In this document: one piece after another, positions 9,228-17,051 of the stretch
Numbering within the stretch: the first letter of the stretch is position 1
How the letters are laid out: each line of letters opens with the position of its first letter
DNA from: Spirochaetes bacterium GWE1_32_154
GTDB taxonomy: Bacteria > Spirochaetota > GWE2-31-10
Assembly: GCA_001829315.1 (NCBI GenBank)
Contig: MIAY01000019.1
Coordinates: forward strand, 1-64,000
Length of the DNA: 64,000 bases
Reading direction: 5' to 3'
Position numbers and translations under genes: made by a program
Notes under the pieces: model-generated
The model's database searches: none
What the model was told of the DNA's origin: nothing
Seen by the model: only the letters and a program-made list of their open reading frames with translations

Positions 9228-10405
9228 AAAATATTATTTTATCTTTACTTATAATAAACAAAATATTTTTATTTTCAAATAACTATAAATCAGTTGTAAT
9301 ATCTGGGGACTCCATGTCTACAGGTTTCGCATTTTTAAATACAATTAAATATTCTAAAGAATCAAAAAATTTACCCGCTGGTATTTTAGCATGGCCTAAT
9401 ATGATTCGTGATGCTATAATTAGAAATGATATTAATTTCAAGCATGCTACAGAATTGGCTATTTCGACAAAGTATAATACAACAAAAATTCAAAAATCAT
9501 GGAAGAATTCACAATTTCCTTACGCTTTACCATTTAATAATAAAACAGCTACAATTTATGAAATAAAAAATAATGACGAACAAGTCTCATTCAATTATTC
9601 AACGAAAAGTATGTCTGATACAATTGTTTTATATTTTTCAAAAACACCTTTTCCTGTGGGATGTAAATTTGATATTTTTGTAAATGGAAAAATATTAAAA
9701 GAAGAAATTGATACTTCATCTTTAAATAATGATTATTTTGGATTTCAAGTGAAAAAGGTTATATTAAAAGTATATAATAACAATACTTTTAATATATTAT
9801 TAACTAATTTTAAATCTTCAAGTCAGAAAGATTCTGCAACTTTAGGTTTCTTTTTTTTGGGAATAGGTACTAATGATACTGATATCTATTTAACAGGCAG
9901 GACATCTTCAAATACAAGATTTTATGTTAACAATAATTATAAAGAATTGTATAATAGAGTGATAAATTTAAAACCAGATCTTTTAATTTTTGCTATTGGG
10001 TCAGCTGATATGGCTTTTAATGCTGCGCAAGTAGAAAATACTCCTAGGGGTAATGTTCCTCTAACTGAGTTTAAATCCAATATGATTAGTATAATAAAAG
10101 AAGTAAAAAAAAAAAATGATAATATTAAAATTGTAATTATAGGTCCTTCTGATTTTCAGGGACTTGATCAGCAACATATTAAGGATTATAATGTATCTTT
10201 ATCTGAATTATCCAAAGAATTTCACTTAGATTTTCTTGATGTTTTAAGTATTTTAAAAGAGCATAATGAAATTGGAGAGGTTCTATTAGTTGATTATGTT
10301 CACTTTAATAATAAAGGGCATACTATTATTGCTAATAAAATTATAAATCTTCTTTATGAAGAAGTATTATATAATGATTTAATTGATTCTGAAATATATT
10401 TTTAA
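9224..10405 (+). CDS. Secreted SGNH/GDSL-type hydrolase
   Basis: This 393-residue protein has a short hydrophobic export segment (residues 4-16) and an SGNH esterase fold. The nucleophile is probably Ser30 in SGDSMSTG, and the catalytic Asp/His pair is D357 and H360 in DYVHFNNKGH. The block III motif reads GSAD at 259-262 instead of G-x-N-D, so the oxyanion-hole Asn is replaced by Ala261. Between about residues 60 and 230 it carries an inserted beta-rich region. The whole protein is a paralogue of the SGNH part of the lipoprotein at 17052-19313, which keeps GAND. It overlaps the upstream gene by 4 nt (ATGA). A role in removing or adding O-acyl groups on the glycan is inference; the altered block III may weaken catalysis. 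Confidence 0.8.
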   Translation: MKNIILSLLIINKIFLFSNNYKSVVISGDSMSTGFAFLNTIKYSKESKNLPAGILAWPNMIRDAIIRNDINFKHATELAISTKYNTTKIQKSWKNSQFPYALPFNNKTATIYEIKNNDEQVSFNYSTKSMSDTIVLYFSKTPFPVGCKFDIFVNGKILKEEIDTSSLNNDYFGFQVKKVILKVYNNNTFNILLTNFKSSSQKDSATLGFFFLGIGTNDTDIYLTGRTSSNTRFYVNNNYKELYNRVINLKPDLLIFAIGSADMAFNAAQVENTPRGNVPLTEFKSNMISIIKEVKKKNDNIKIVIIGPSDFQGLDQQHIKDYNVSLSELSKEFHLDFLDVLSILKEHNEIGEVLLVDYVHFNNKGHTIIANKIINLLYEEVLYNDLIDSEIYF

Positions 10406-10423
10406 ATTATGGGAGATTACAAA

Positions 10424-10810
10424 ATGGCTGATAAAATAAAATTATTAGACTTTCCTGAAAAAGGAGATGAAAATGGTCTTTTAGTAGCGATACAAAATGG
10501 TGATAATATACCTTTTAATATTAAAAGATTATTCTATATTTATGGAACTAAACAAAATATTATAAGAGGGAATCATGCTAACAAAATATCACAATTCGTA
10601 CTTATATCTATTAGTGGTAGCTGTAAAGTAAAAACTTTTGATGGTCTTAATGAGCAATTTTTTTCTCTCAATAAACCATCTATTGGTTTATATTTAGACA
10701 AGATGGTATGGAAAGAAATGTATGATTTTTCAAAAGATTGTGTTTTACTTGTGTTAACTGATACTGAATATGATCCAAGTGAGTATATTTATGATAAAAA
10801 TAATTTATAA
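10424..10810 (+). CDS. fdtA: WxcM-like sugar nucleotide 3,4-ketoisomerase (FdtA/QdtA type)
   Basis: This 128-residue single-domain cupin resembles dTDP-4-keto-6-deoxyglucose 3,4-ketoisomerases (FdtA, QdtA, TylM3; PF05523). Visible features are FNIKRLFYIYGTK, RGNHANKISQFVL (the FdtA-type RGxHAHK motif with Asn replacing one His), SGSCKVKTFDG and a GLYLDKMVWKEM segment. The product, a 3-keto-6-deoxyhexose, is the substrate of the aminotransferase encoded next. The start is placed at ATG 10424, which follows GGGAG at 10411, rather than at an in-frame ATG 15 bases earlier. FdtA and QdtA differ in the C4 configuration of the product, which I cannot decide from sequence. The symbol marks family only. 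Confidence 0.85.
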   Translation: MADKIKLLDFPEKGDENGLLVAIQNGDNIPFNIKRLFYIYGTKQNIIRGNHANKISQFVLISISGSCKVKTFDGLNEQFFSLNKPSIGLYLDKMVWKEMYDFSKDCVLLVLTDTEYDPSEYIYDKNNL

Positions 10811-10822
10811 AAGGACAAAAAT

Positions 10823-11932
10823 ATGATTAAATTTTTAGATTTAAAGACTATTAATCAGTTAGATAGAGAAAAATATATACAAAAATTTGCAGACGTGTTA
10901 GATTCGGGTTGGTATATACTTGGAAATGAAGTAAAAAAATTTGAAACAAAATTTTCAGAGTATTGCGGATCAAAATATTGTGTTGGTGTGGCAAGTGGTT
11001 TAGATGCTTTAATACTGATATTAAGAGGTTATAAAGAATTAGGTAAATTATCTGATGGAGATGAGATTTTAGTACCAGCTAATACATATATAGCAACAAT
11101 AATAGCAATTACTGAAAATAAATTAAATCCAGTTTTAATAGAACCTGATTTAAATAACTTTTTGATAGATATTAAATTAATAGAAAAGAATATTACTGAT
11201 AAAACAAAAGCTATTATGCCTGTTCATTTATATGGTCAAGCTGTTGATATGCATAAAATTAAAAAAATTGCCGATAAACACAATTTATTAGTAATTGATG
11301 ATTGCGCACAGGCACATGGAGCTATTGTAAATGGAAATAAAGTTGGTGGTTTATTAAGTGATGCAAGTGGTTTTAGTTTTTATCCTGGTAAAAACTTAGG
11401 GGCTATTGGTGGTGATGCTGGTGCTATCACAACGAATGATTTTAAACTTTATGAAGTGATTAGTTCATTAAGAAATTATGGGTCTAAAGTAAAATATTAC
11501 AATGATTATATTGGTTTAAATTCAAGATTAGATGAAATTCATGCAGCAATATTAAATTTAAAATTACCTAATTTAGATTCTGATAATGCTAAAAGAAGAA
11601 AAATCGCTGATTATTATAGAAAAAATATAACAAATAAAAATATAATATTACCCAATACAGAGAATGAAGAGTCTCATGTTTGGCACCTTTTCGTTATAAG
11701 AACAGATAATAGAGAGAAATTACAAAATTATTTCATAGATAATAATATTGAAACCTTAATACATTACCCTGTACCTCCTCATAAGCAAATAGCGTATAAA
11801 AAATTAAATTCTTTATCATTACCTATTACAGAGAAAATACATAATGAAGTTTTAAGTCTTCCAATTAGTCCCGTAATGTCTATGGATGATGTAAAACAAG
11901 TTGTTACCGTTTTAAATAACTATGGAGGATAG
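10823..11932 (+). CDS. fdtB: DegT/DnrJ/EryC1-type PLP-dependent 3-keto sugar aminotransferase (FdtB/QdtB type)
   Basis: This 369-residue protein is a sugar aminotransferase of PLP fold type I. The PLP lysine is K190 in [18 protein letters not shown] provides the cofactor Asp, and [13 protein letters not shown] is the conserved helix that follows. [11 protein letters not shown] and PANTYIATI are further family motifs. Because an FdtA/QdtA-like ketoisomerase gene lies 12 bases upstream, the likely reaction is transamination of dTDP-3-keto-6-deoxyhexose to a 3-amino-3,6-dideoxyhexose (Fuc3N or Qui3N). The amine would then be acylated. The acyltransferase gene is not adjacent; the candidate is at 16163-16963. 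A GGAGG within the last codons serves the next gene. Confidence 0.88.
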   Translation: MIKFLDLKTINQLDREKYIQKFADVLDSGWYILGNEVKKFETKFSEYCGSKYCVGVASGLDALILILRGYKELGKLSDGDEILVPANTYIATIIAITENKLNPVLIEPDLNNFLIDIKLIEKNITDKTKAIMPVHLYGQAVDMHKIKKIADKHNLLVIDDCAQAHGAIVNGNKVGGLLSDASGFSFYPGKNLGAIGGDAGAITTNDFKLYEVISSLRNYGSKVKYYNDYIGLNSRLDEIHAAILNLKLPNLDSDNAKRRKIADYYRKNITNKNIILPNTENEESHVWHLFVIRTDNREKLQNYFIDNNIETLIHYPVPPHKQIAYKKLNSLSLPITEKIHNEVLSLPISPVMSMDDVKQVVTVLNNYGG

Positions 11933-11933
11933 A

Positions 11934-12875
11934 ATGGGAAAAAGAAAAAAAATATCCATAATTATTCCTGTTTATTATAATGAGCTTAATATACCAATTA
12001 CAGTTCCTAGATTAAAGGAACTGGATAAAATAATTCATAACTTTGATTTTGAATTTATATTTGTTGATGATGGTTCAGGTGATAAATCTTATGAATTATT
12101 AATCAATGAAAGAAATAAAGATAAGAGAATTAAAGTTATCAAATTGAGTAAAAATTTTGGTTCAATGTCAGCAGTTCAGGCTGGTTTAAAATTTGCAACA
12201 GGTAATTGTGTTGGTATTATATCAGCTGATTTACAAGATCCTCCTGAGTTATTTAAAGATATGATTGCTATGTGGGAAAAGGGAAATAAAGTTGTTATGG
12301 CGACAAGAACTGATAGAAAAGAAAGTTTAGGTCAAAAATTATTTTCTAATACCTATTATTTTTTTATGAATAAATTTGCTATTAAAGGTTATCCTAAAGG
12401 TGGTTTTGATTTTGTTTTGATTGACAGTCAAGTTGTAAAAGAATTAAATCACATATCCGAAAAAAATACAAATATCATGAGTTTAATCTTTTGGCTTGGA
12501 CATGACAGAGCAACTATTCCATATGTTAGACAAAAAAGAGAAATAGGGAAGTCAAAGTGGACTTTATCAAAAAAGATAAAACTTTTTGTTGATTCATTTG
12601 TTGCTTTTTCATATGTTCCTATTAGATTTATGTCTTTTATTGGGTTTCTTACGGCTTTTGCTAGTTTTATTTATGGCATATTAATTATTTTGGGTACTCT
12701 AATGGGATATATGAGTGTAAAGGGATGGGCTACATTAATTACTTTTTTTACATTTTTTATGGGATTAATTATGTTAATGCTAGGAATAATTGGAGAGTAT
12801 CTTTGGAGGATTTTAGATGAAACAAGAAAAAGACCATCTTATGTGATCGATGAGGCTGAAATTGATGAAGATTAA
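11934..12875 (+). CDS. Membrane glycosyltransferase of the GtrB/DPM1-like GT2 group
   Basis: This 313-residue protein has a GT-A domain with IIIPVYYNE, VDDGSGDKS, ADLQDPPE (the metal- and sugar-phosphate-binding motif) and RQKREIGKSKWTLSKK. Two C-terminal membrane helices follow (about 233-260 and 267-295). This layout belongs to enzymes that load a sugar onto polyprenyl phosphate (GtrB, DPM1, ArnC group). The start is placed at ATG 11934, after GGAGGA at 11924-11929, rather than at the in-frame ATG 11922. The next gene encodes a GtrA-like flippase and overlaps it, so the pair probably makes and flips an undecaprenyl-phosphate-linked sugar used to decorate the glycan outside the cytoplasm. 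The sugar is unknown. Confidence 0.88.
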   Translation: MGKRKKISIIIPVYYNELNIPITVPRLKELDKIIHNFDFEFIFVDDGSGDKSYELLINERNKDKRIKVIKLSKNFGSMSAVQAGLKFATGNCVGIISADLQDPPELFKDMIAMWEKGNKVVMATRTDRKESLGQKLFSNTYYFFMNKFAIKGYPKGGFDFVLIDSQVVKELNHISEKNTNIMSLIFWLGHDRATIPYVRQKREIGKSKWTLSKKIKLFVDSFVAFSYVPIRFMSFIGFLTAFASFIYGILIILGTLMGYMSVKGWATLITFFTFFMGLIMLMLGIIGEYLWRILDETRKRPSYVIDEAEIDED

Positions 12876-13254
12876 TATATCTATACAACAATTTATGAAG
12901 TTTGTTTTAGCAGGTATTCTTAATACATCTTTTACGTATGGTATTTATTATCTGCTGATTTTTATAATTGATTATAGATTGTCATATATTATTTCATTTC
13001 TATCAGGAATTATTTTATCTTTTATTTTGCATGCAAAAATGGTTTTTAAAGTAAAAATCGATTTATATAAAATTATAATGTACCCATTAGTTTATTTAAC
13101 ACAGTTTTCAATAAGTTTTATTTTTATTACTTTGTTTGTTGAAAATGGAATAGTAAATAAAAAGATAGCACCACTTTTGGTTTTACTAATTACCATACCT
13201 ATAACTTTTGTTATATCGAAATTAATCTTAACAAATAGGAATAAAAATGCTTAA
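12865..13254 (+). CDS. GtrA-family membrane protein (putative polyprenyl-phosphate sugar flippase)
   Basis: This 129-residue protein has four membrane segments: about 8-28, 32-54, 65-90 and 100-122. It contains the FMKFVLAGILNT motif that marks the start of GtrA proteins (PF04138), and its length is typical. It overlaps the GtrB-like gene by 11 nt. I prefer ATG 12865, with GAGG about 9 bases upstream, to ATG 12850. GtrA proteins are thought to move the lipid-linked sugar made by GtrB to the outer face of the membrane; the evidence for flipping is family-level only. Confidence 0.82.
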   Translation: MKINISIQQFMKFVLAGILNTSFTYGIYYLLIFIIDYRLSYIISFLSGIILSFILHAKMVFKVKIDLYKIIMYPLVYLTQFSISFIFITLFVENGIVNKKIAPLLVLLITIPITFVISKLILTNRNKNA

Positions 13255-14284
13255 AGAAAGAGAACAGTGGATTGATACAGCAAAAGGTATTGGTATATTA
13301 CTTGTAGTAGTTGGTCATGTATTTATTGAAGGAAATATGTTTAGTGTAAGAAGATGGATTTATTCCTTTCATATGCCATTGTTTTTTTTTATATCTGGTT
13401 ATTTATATCGTATTAGTAAAAATGTTGATTTTAAAATATATATTAAAAATAAATTTTCATTACTTATTTATCCCTATTTTATATTTGGATTTTTGTCATA
13501 TATTATTTATTTAATAGGATACATTATCATAGTGAAATATAAAGGCATCACTAATATTCCTAATTTTCAAAGTGGTATTATCATTCCATTTGTTGGATTA
13601 TTTTTTTCTAAAATTAATAATGGTTATTTAAATGTTAATATGCCTTTATGGTTTTTACCATGTTTGTTTGTTGTTCAATCTTTTTTTTATATTTTAAGAA
13701 AAGTGATTAAATCAGAATATTTATTGTTTTTTGTTATTTTATCACTTTCCGTATTAAGTTATTATTTTTTTAATGAAAAAATATTTTTACCGTGGAGTAT
13801 TGATACTGCAATGGTTGCTTTATTATTTTATTACAGCGGTTACTTAATGTTTCAATACAAAAAATATATTATAGATACTAAATTTTCGAAATTTATTTTA
13901 ATTATTTCATTAATTCTCTCAATGATTTTCTCTTTGTTAAATATTACTGTAATAATGGGAGAAAATATTTATGGTAATTTTTTTATTTTTTTATTATCCG
14001 CCATATCCGGTATAATTTTTATTATATTATTTTCTAAACTTAATAAAAGTAAAGTTATGATAGAAGTTGGTAGAAATTCTTTACTTATTTTAGTCACTCA
14101 TGGTGTTTTTATTTATGTATTAAAAGCTTTATTTATTTTCTTTTTTAATATTAATTTAGAGTTTATTAATAGTAACTTTTTTATTGGTATTATCATTTTG
14201 ATGATAACCTTGATTCTACTATACCCTACAGTAAAAATAATAAATAAGTACTTATTTATTTTAATAAATATTAAACAGAAATAA
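13247..14284 (+). CDS. Acyltransferase 3 family membrane protein (probable glycan O-acyltransferase)
   Basis: This 345-residue protein has about ten membrane segments. It opens with REQWIDTAKGIGILLVVVGH, the family signature with Asp and the catalytic-type His. SFHMPLFFFISGYLY follows, and there is a late TLILLYP segment. Members of PF01757 (OafA, WecH) O-acetylate surface sugars in or across the inner membrane. It overlaps the GtrA-like gene by 8 nt, so it is probably co-translated with the GtrB/GtrA pair. After it there is a 38-base gap, with GGAAGGAG before fabH. Confidence 0.85.
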   Translation: MLKEREQWIDTAKGIGILLVVVGHVFIEGNMFSVRRWIYSFHMPLFFFISGYLYRISKNVDFKIYIKNKFSLLIYPYFIFGFLSYIIYLIGYIIIVKYKGITNIPNFQSGIIIPFVGLFFSKINNGYLNVNMPLWFLPCLFVVQSFFYILRKVIKSEYLLFFVILSLSVLSYYFFNEKIFLPWSIDTAMVALLFYYSGYLMFQYKKYIIDTKFSKFILIISLILSMIFSLLNITVIMGENIYGNFFIFLLSAISGIIFIILFSKLNKSKVMIEVGRNSLLILVTHGVFIYVLKALFIFFFNINLEFINSNFFIGIIILMITLILLYPTVKIINKYLFILINIKQK

Positions 14285-14322
14285 TATAAATAATTTTAAG
14301 TTTATGGAAGGAGTCATTTAAT

Positions 14323-15306
14323 ATGAGAAATATTGGAATTATAGGTACTGGTTTTTATGTACCTGCAAAAACGTTAACAAATAAAGATATTAGTAAATTT
14401 TTAGATACAGACGATGAATGGATTTATAATAAGGTAGGCATAAAAGAAAGAAGGATAGCATCCGACCATGAGGCTACATCTGACTTGGCTATATATGCTG
14501 CTCAAAATGCTTTATTTAATGCCGGTTTAAATCCACTTGATGTAGATTTAATAGTTTTAGCTACTTCAAGCCCTGACATGATTCAGCCATCAACAGCTGC
14601 AATAGTTCAAGGTAAAATTGGAGCTAGAAATGCAGCTGCATTTGATATATCAGCAGTATGTGCAGGTTCTGTTTATGCAATTACCGTAGCTGAAAATATG
14701 ATGCGCGCAAATCCTAAATATAAAAATGTATTAGTCATTGGTTCTGAAACTTATTCAAGAATATTAGACTGGACCGATAGAAACACAGCTGTTTTTTTTG
14801 GTGATGGGGCAGGTGCTTTAGTATTAAGTGATGTAAGTGAACAGTATGGAATTAAAAATACATTTATAATGAATGATGGTAGAGGTGCTAGTGTTATTCA
14901 ATTTCAAGGGGGGGGGTCACGTTATCCTGCTACAAAAGATACATTAGAAAGAAAATTACACAGGTTTGAAATGCAAGGAAAACTTGTTTGGGATTTTGCT
15001 ACAAAAATATTTCCTGAAGCCATTCGGAAAGTTACTGAAGAAATTAATAAAAAAATTGAAGATATTGATTTAATAATTTCTCATCAGGCAAATATAAATA
15101 TTATTAAGAAAGGTCTTAACGAATTGAATTTAGATATGTCAAAAACATTTACGAATATTGAAAAATATGCTAACACCTCCGGTGCATCTATATTTATTGC
15201 CCTAGCTGAGGCAAATGAAAAAGGATTGCTAAAAAAAGGAAGTAATGTTTGTTTAGTTGCTTTTGGTGGTGGTTTATCATATGGTGCAATTTATTTAATT
15301 TGGTAA
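14323..15306 (+). CDS. fabH: 3-oxoacyl-ACP synthase III
   Basis: This 327-residue KAS III condenses a short acyl-CoA starter with malonyl-ACP to give a 3-oxoacyl-ACP. The catalytic triad is visible: Cys113 in AVCAGSVYA, His254 in SHQANINI, and Asn284 in YANTSGAS. The GDGAGALV and FGGGLSYGA blocks match FabH. A strong GGAAGGAG precedes the ATG. The gene is not in a fatty-acid operon but within the glycan cluster, followed by a 3-hydroxyacyl dehydrogenase and a hexapeptide acyltransferase. I infer that it makes an acetoacetyl-type group for an amino-sugar acyl chain. A housekeeping role as the only FabH of the cell is possible. Confidence 0.9.
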   Translation: MRNIGIIGTGFYVPAKTLTNKDISKFLDTDDEWIYNKVGIKERRIASDHEATSDLAIYAAQNALFNAGLNPLDVDLIVLATSSPDMIQPSTAAIVQGKIGARNAAAFDISAVCAGSVYAITVAENMMRANPKYKNVLVIGSETYSRILDWTDRNTAVFFGDGAGALVLSDVSEQYGIKNTFIMNDGRGASVIQFQGGGSRYPATKDTLERKLHRFEMQGKLVWDFATKIFPEAIRKVTEEINKKIEDIDLIISHQANINIIKKGLNELNLDMSKTFTNIEKYANTSGASIFIALAEANEKGLLKKGSNVCLVAFGGGLSYGAIYLIW

Positions 15307-15321
15307 TAATTTGGAGTAATA

Positions 15322-16152
15322 ATGAAAATATCCATTATAGGTACTGGAAAAATGGCATTAGGAATTGTACAAGTATTCTTAAATGAAAGAAATAATATAA
15401 CAGTAGTTGGTAGAAGTAAGGAATCTTGTTCTAAATTTAAATCTACATTATTTGATACATTAAAATTTAAGGCAAAATTATCAGATGAAAAAATAATACA
15501 AATAATGTCAAATTGTATTGTTTCACATGATTTGAATATCATTAATGGCAGTGATATTGTTATCGAGGCTATTATTGAAGATTTTTCTGAGAAAATTAAA
15601 ATATTAAAAAATATTGAAATGTTAGTAGATATTAAATCAATTATAGCAACAAATACATCATCGATTTCAATAAATAAATTATCAGAAAAAATTGAATATA
15701 AAAAAAGATTTTTAGGTATACATTTCTTCAATCCAGTTCCATTAATGGGGTTGATTGAAATTGTTAAAAGTGATTTTACGGATGACACTACTTTAGAAAC
15801 AGTTAAAAATCTTATTACTGATATTAATAAGATAGGTATTATTACTAAAGATACTCCTGGTTTTATTGTAAATAGAATATTAATTCCTATGATTAATGAT
15901 GCTATTATATTATTAGAAACGAAAGTAGCAGATGCTGAAAATATTGATTTAGCGATGAAATTAGGTGCTAATTTCCCCATTGGTCCATTAGCTTTATCTG
16001 ATTTTATCGGGAATGATATAGTACTGAATATATTAGATAATATGTTTGAACAATCTAATAATGATAGATTTAAATCAAGCAATCTTTTAAAAAATATGGT
16101 TAATTCAGGATTATTAGGTAAAAAAGTAAAAAAAGGTTTTTATAACTATTAG
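15322..16152 (+). CDS. 3-hydroxyacyl-CoA (or -ACP) dehydrogenase
   Basis: This 276-residue NAD(P)-dependent enzyme has an N-terminal Rossmann fold with GTGKMALGI (residues 7-15) and a C-terminal helical domain. ATNTSSISI, IHFFNPVPLM with catalytic His134, DTPGFIVNR and GPLALSDFIG are the expected HBD/PaaH-type motifs, and length is normal. It would reduce a 3-oxoacyl thioester to the 3-hydroxyacyl form, or the reverse. It lies 15 bases after fabH and 10 bases before the acyltransferase gene, without a thiolase or enoyl hydratase nearby. This argues for a biosynthetic role on the FabH product. Whether the carrier is CoA or ACP cannot be seen. Confidence 0.88.
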   Translation: MKISIIGTGKMALGIVQVFLNERNNITVVGRSKESCSKFKSTLFDTLKFKAKLSDEKIIQIMSNCIVSHDLNIINGSDIVIEAIIEDFSEKIKILKNIEMLVDIKSIIATNTSSISINKLSEKIEYKKRFLGIHFFNPVPLMGLIEIVKSDFTDDTTLETVKNLITDINKIGIITKDTPGFIVNRILIPMINDAIILLETKVADAENIDLAMKLGANFPIGPLALSDFIGNDIVLNILDNMFEQSNNDRFKSSNLLKNMVNSGLLGKKVKKGFYNY

Positions 16153-16162
16153 GTGGGGAAAT

Positions 16163-16963
16163 ATGAATTATTACAAAGGTAAAAATGTTAATATTGGAAA
16201 TGATGTAAAAATTGGTTTTGGTGTTATTATAGAAGATGACGTAACAATTGAAAATAATGTAATAATTGATTCTTATACGAAAATTTGTAATAATGTTTAT
16301 ATAAAAAAAAATACTTATATAGGATCAAATTGTATTATTGGTGAAATAGGCATTAATTATCATACTAACCACCAGAGGAAAAAGACTATTATCGGGGAAA
16401 AAAGCTTAATTAGATCTTATACGGTTATATATTCTGAAAATATACTAGGTGACTTTTTTGAGACAGGTCATCGAGTGACTATTAGGGAACGTAGTAATAT
16501 CGCTTGTAATGTCAGAATTGGTACCTTATGTGATATACAAGGGGATTGTGAAATAGGTGAATATACCAGATTGCATAGTAATGTACATATTGGTAAACTT
16601 TCTAACATAGGAAAATATGTATGGATATTTCCCTATGTAATTTTAACAAATGATCCAACACCTCCATCTGACAATTTAAAAGGTGTAACAGTTGAGGATT
16701 ATTCAGTAATTGCTACAGGATCGACTATCTTGCCTGGCATTACAATTGCAACTAACGCTTTTGTTGGCGCAAATACATTAGTTAGTAAAAATGTTTTAAA
16801 GGGAACTGTTGTTGTTGGTAATCCTCAAGTAAATATCGGATCAATAGAAAAATTGAATAAAAATGGTATAAATACTTATCCATGGATGTATTCTTTTGAT
16901 AAAGGAATGCCATGGCAAGGAATTGAATTTGATATGTGGATGAAAAATAATAAAAATAATTAA
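16163..16963 (+). CDS. Left-handed beta-helix (hexapeptide repeat) acyltransferase
   Basis: This 266-residue protein is built from hexapeptide repeats ([LIV]-G-x4): VNIGNDVKIGFGVIIEDDVTI near the start, then about ten coils up to residue 225. A break holds ETGHRVTIRE, where the His may be the catalytic base. A short C-terminal segment rich in Trp (YPWMYSFDKGMPW) follows. The fold is that of sugar N- and O-acyltransferases such as LpxA, LpxD, FdtC and QdtC. As the last gene of the fabH set it is the candidate for transferring a 3-hydroxyacyl group to the amine made by the FdtB-like enzyme. FdtC and QdtC proper use acetyl-CoA, so the acyl chain is inferred from the neighbours. Confidence 0.85.
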   Translation: MNYYKGKNVNIGNDVKIGFGVIIEDDVTIENNVIIDSYTKICNNVYIKKNTYIGSNCIIGEIGINYHTNHQRKKTIIGEKSLIRSYTVIYSENILGDFFETGHRVTIRERSNIACNVRIGTLCDIQGDCEIGEYTRLHSNVHIGKLSNIGKYVWIFPYVILTNDPTPPSDNLKGVTVEDYSVIATGSTILPGITIATNAFVGANTLVSKNVLKGTVVVGNPQVNIGSIEKLNKNGINTYPWMYSFDKGMPWQGIEFDMWMKNNKNN

Positions 16964-16997
16964 ATGTTATTTTTATAAATCATAATAATAATTTTAC

Positions 16998-17026
16998 TTG
17001 AGTCTTATCACATTTTATTGTATTGT
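16998..17026 (+). promoter_or_regulatory. Probable sigma70-type promoter for the lipoprotein gene at 17052
   Basis: TTGAGT at 16998-17003 and TATTGT at 17021-17026 are separated by 17 bases in the 88-base gap after the acyltransferase gene. A GTGGAG ribosome site precedes the ATG. This suggests a separate transcription start for 17052-21309, although read-through from upstream is possible. Confidence 0.45.
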
Positions 17027-17051
17027 AAATTAAATACATTGTGGAGATTTT

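Noticed and set aside
10409-10423. Upstream ATG for the FdtA-like gene
   Set aside because: It overlaps the GGGAG ribosome site of the ATG at 10424, where family similarity begins.
15291-16082. 263-codon open frame on the - strand
   Set aside because: Lies wholly opposite the hydroxyacyl dehydrogenase gene, which has clear motifs; the antisense peptide has low complexity.
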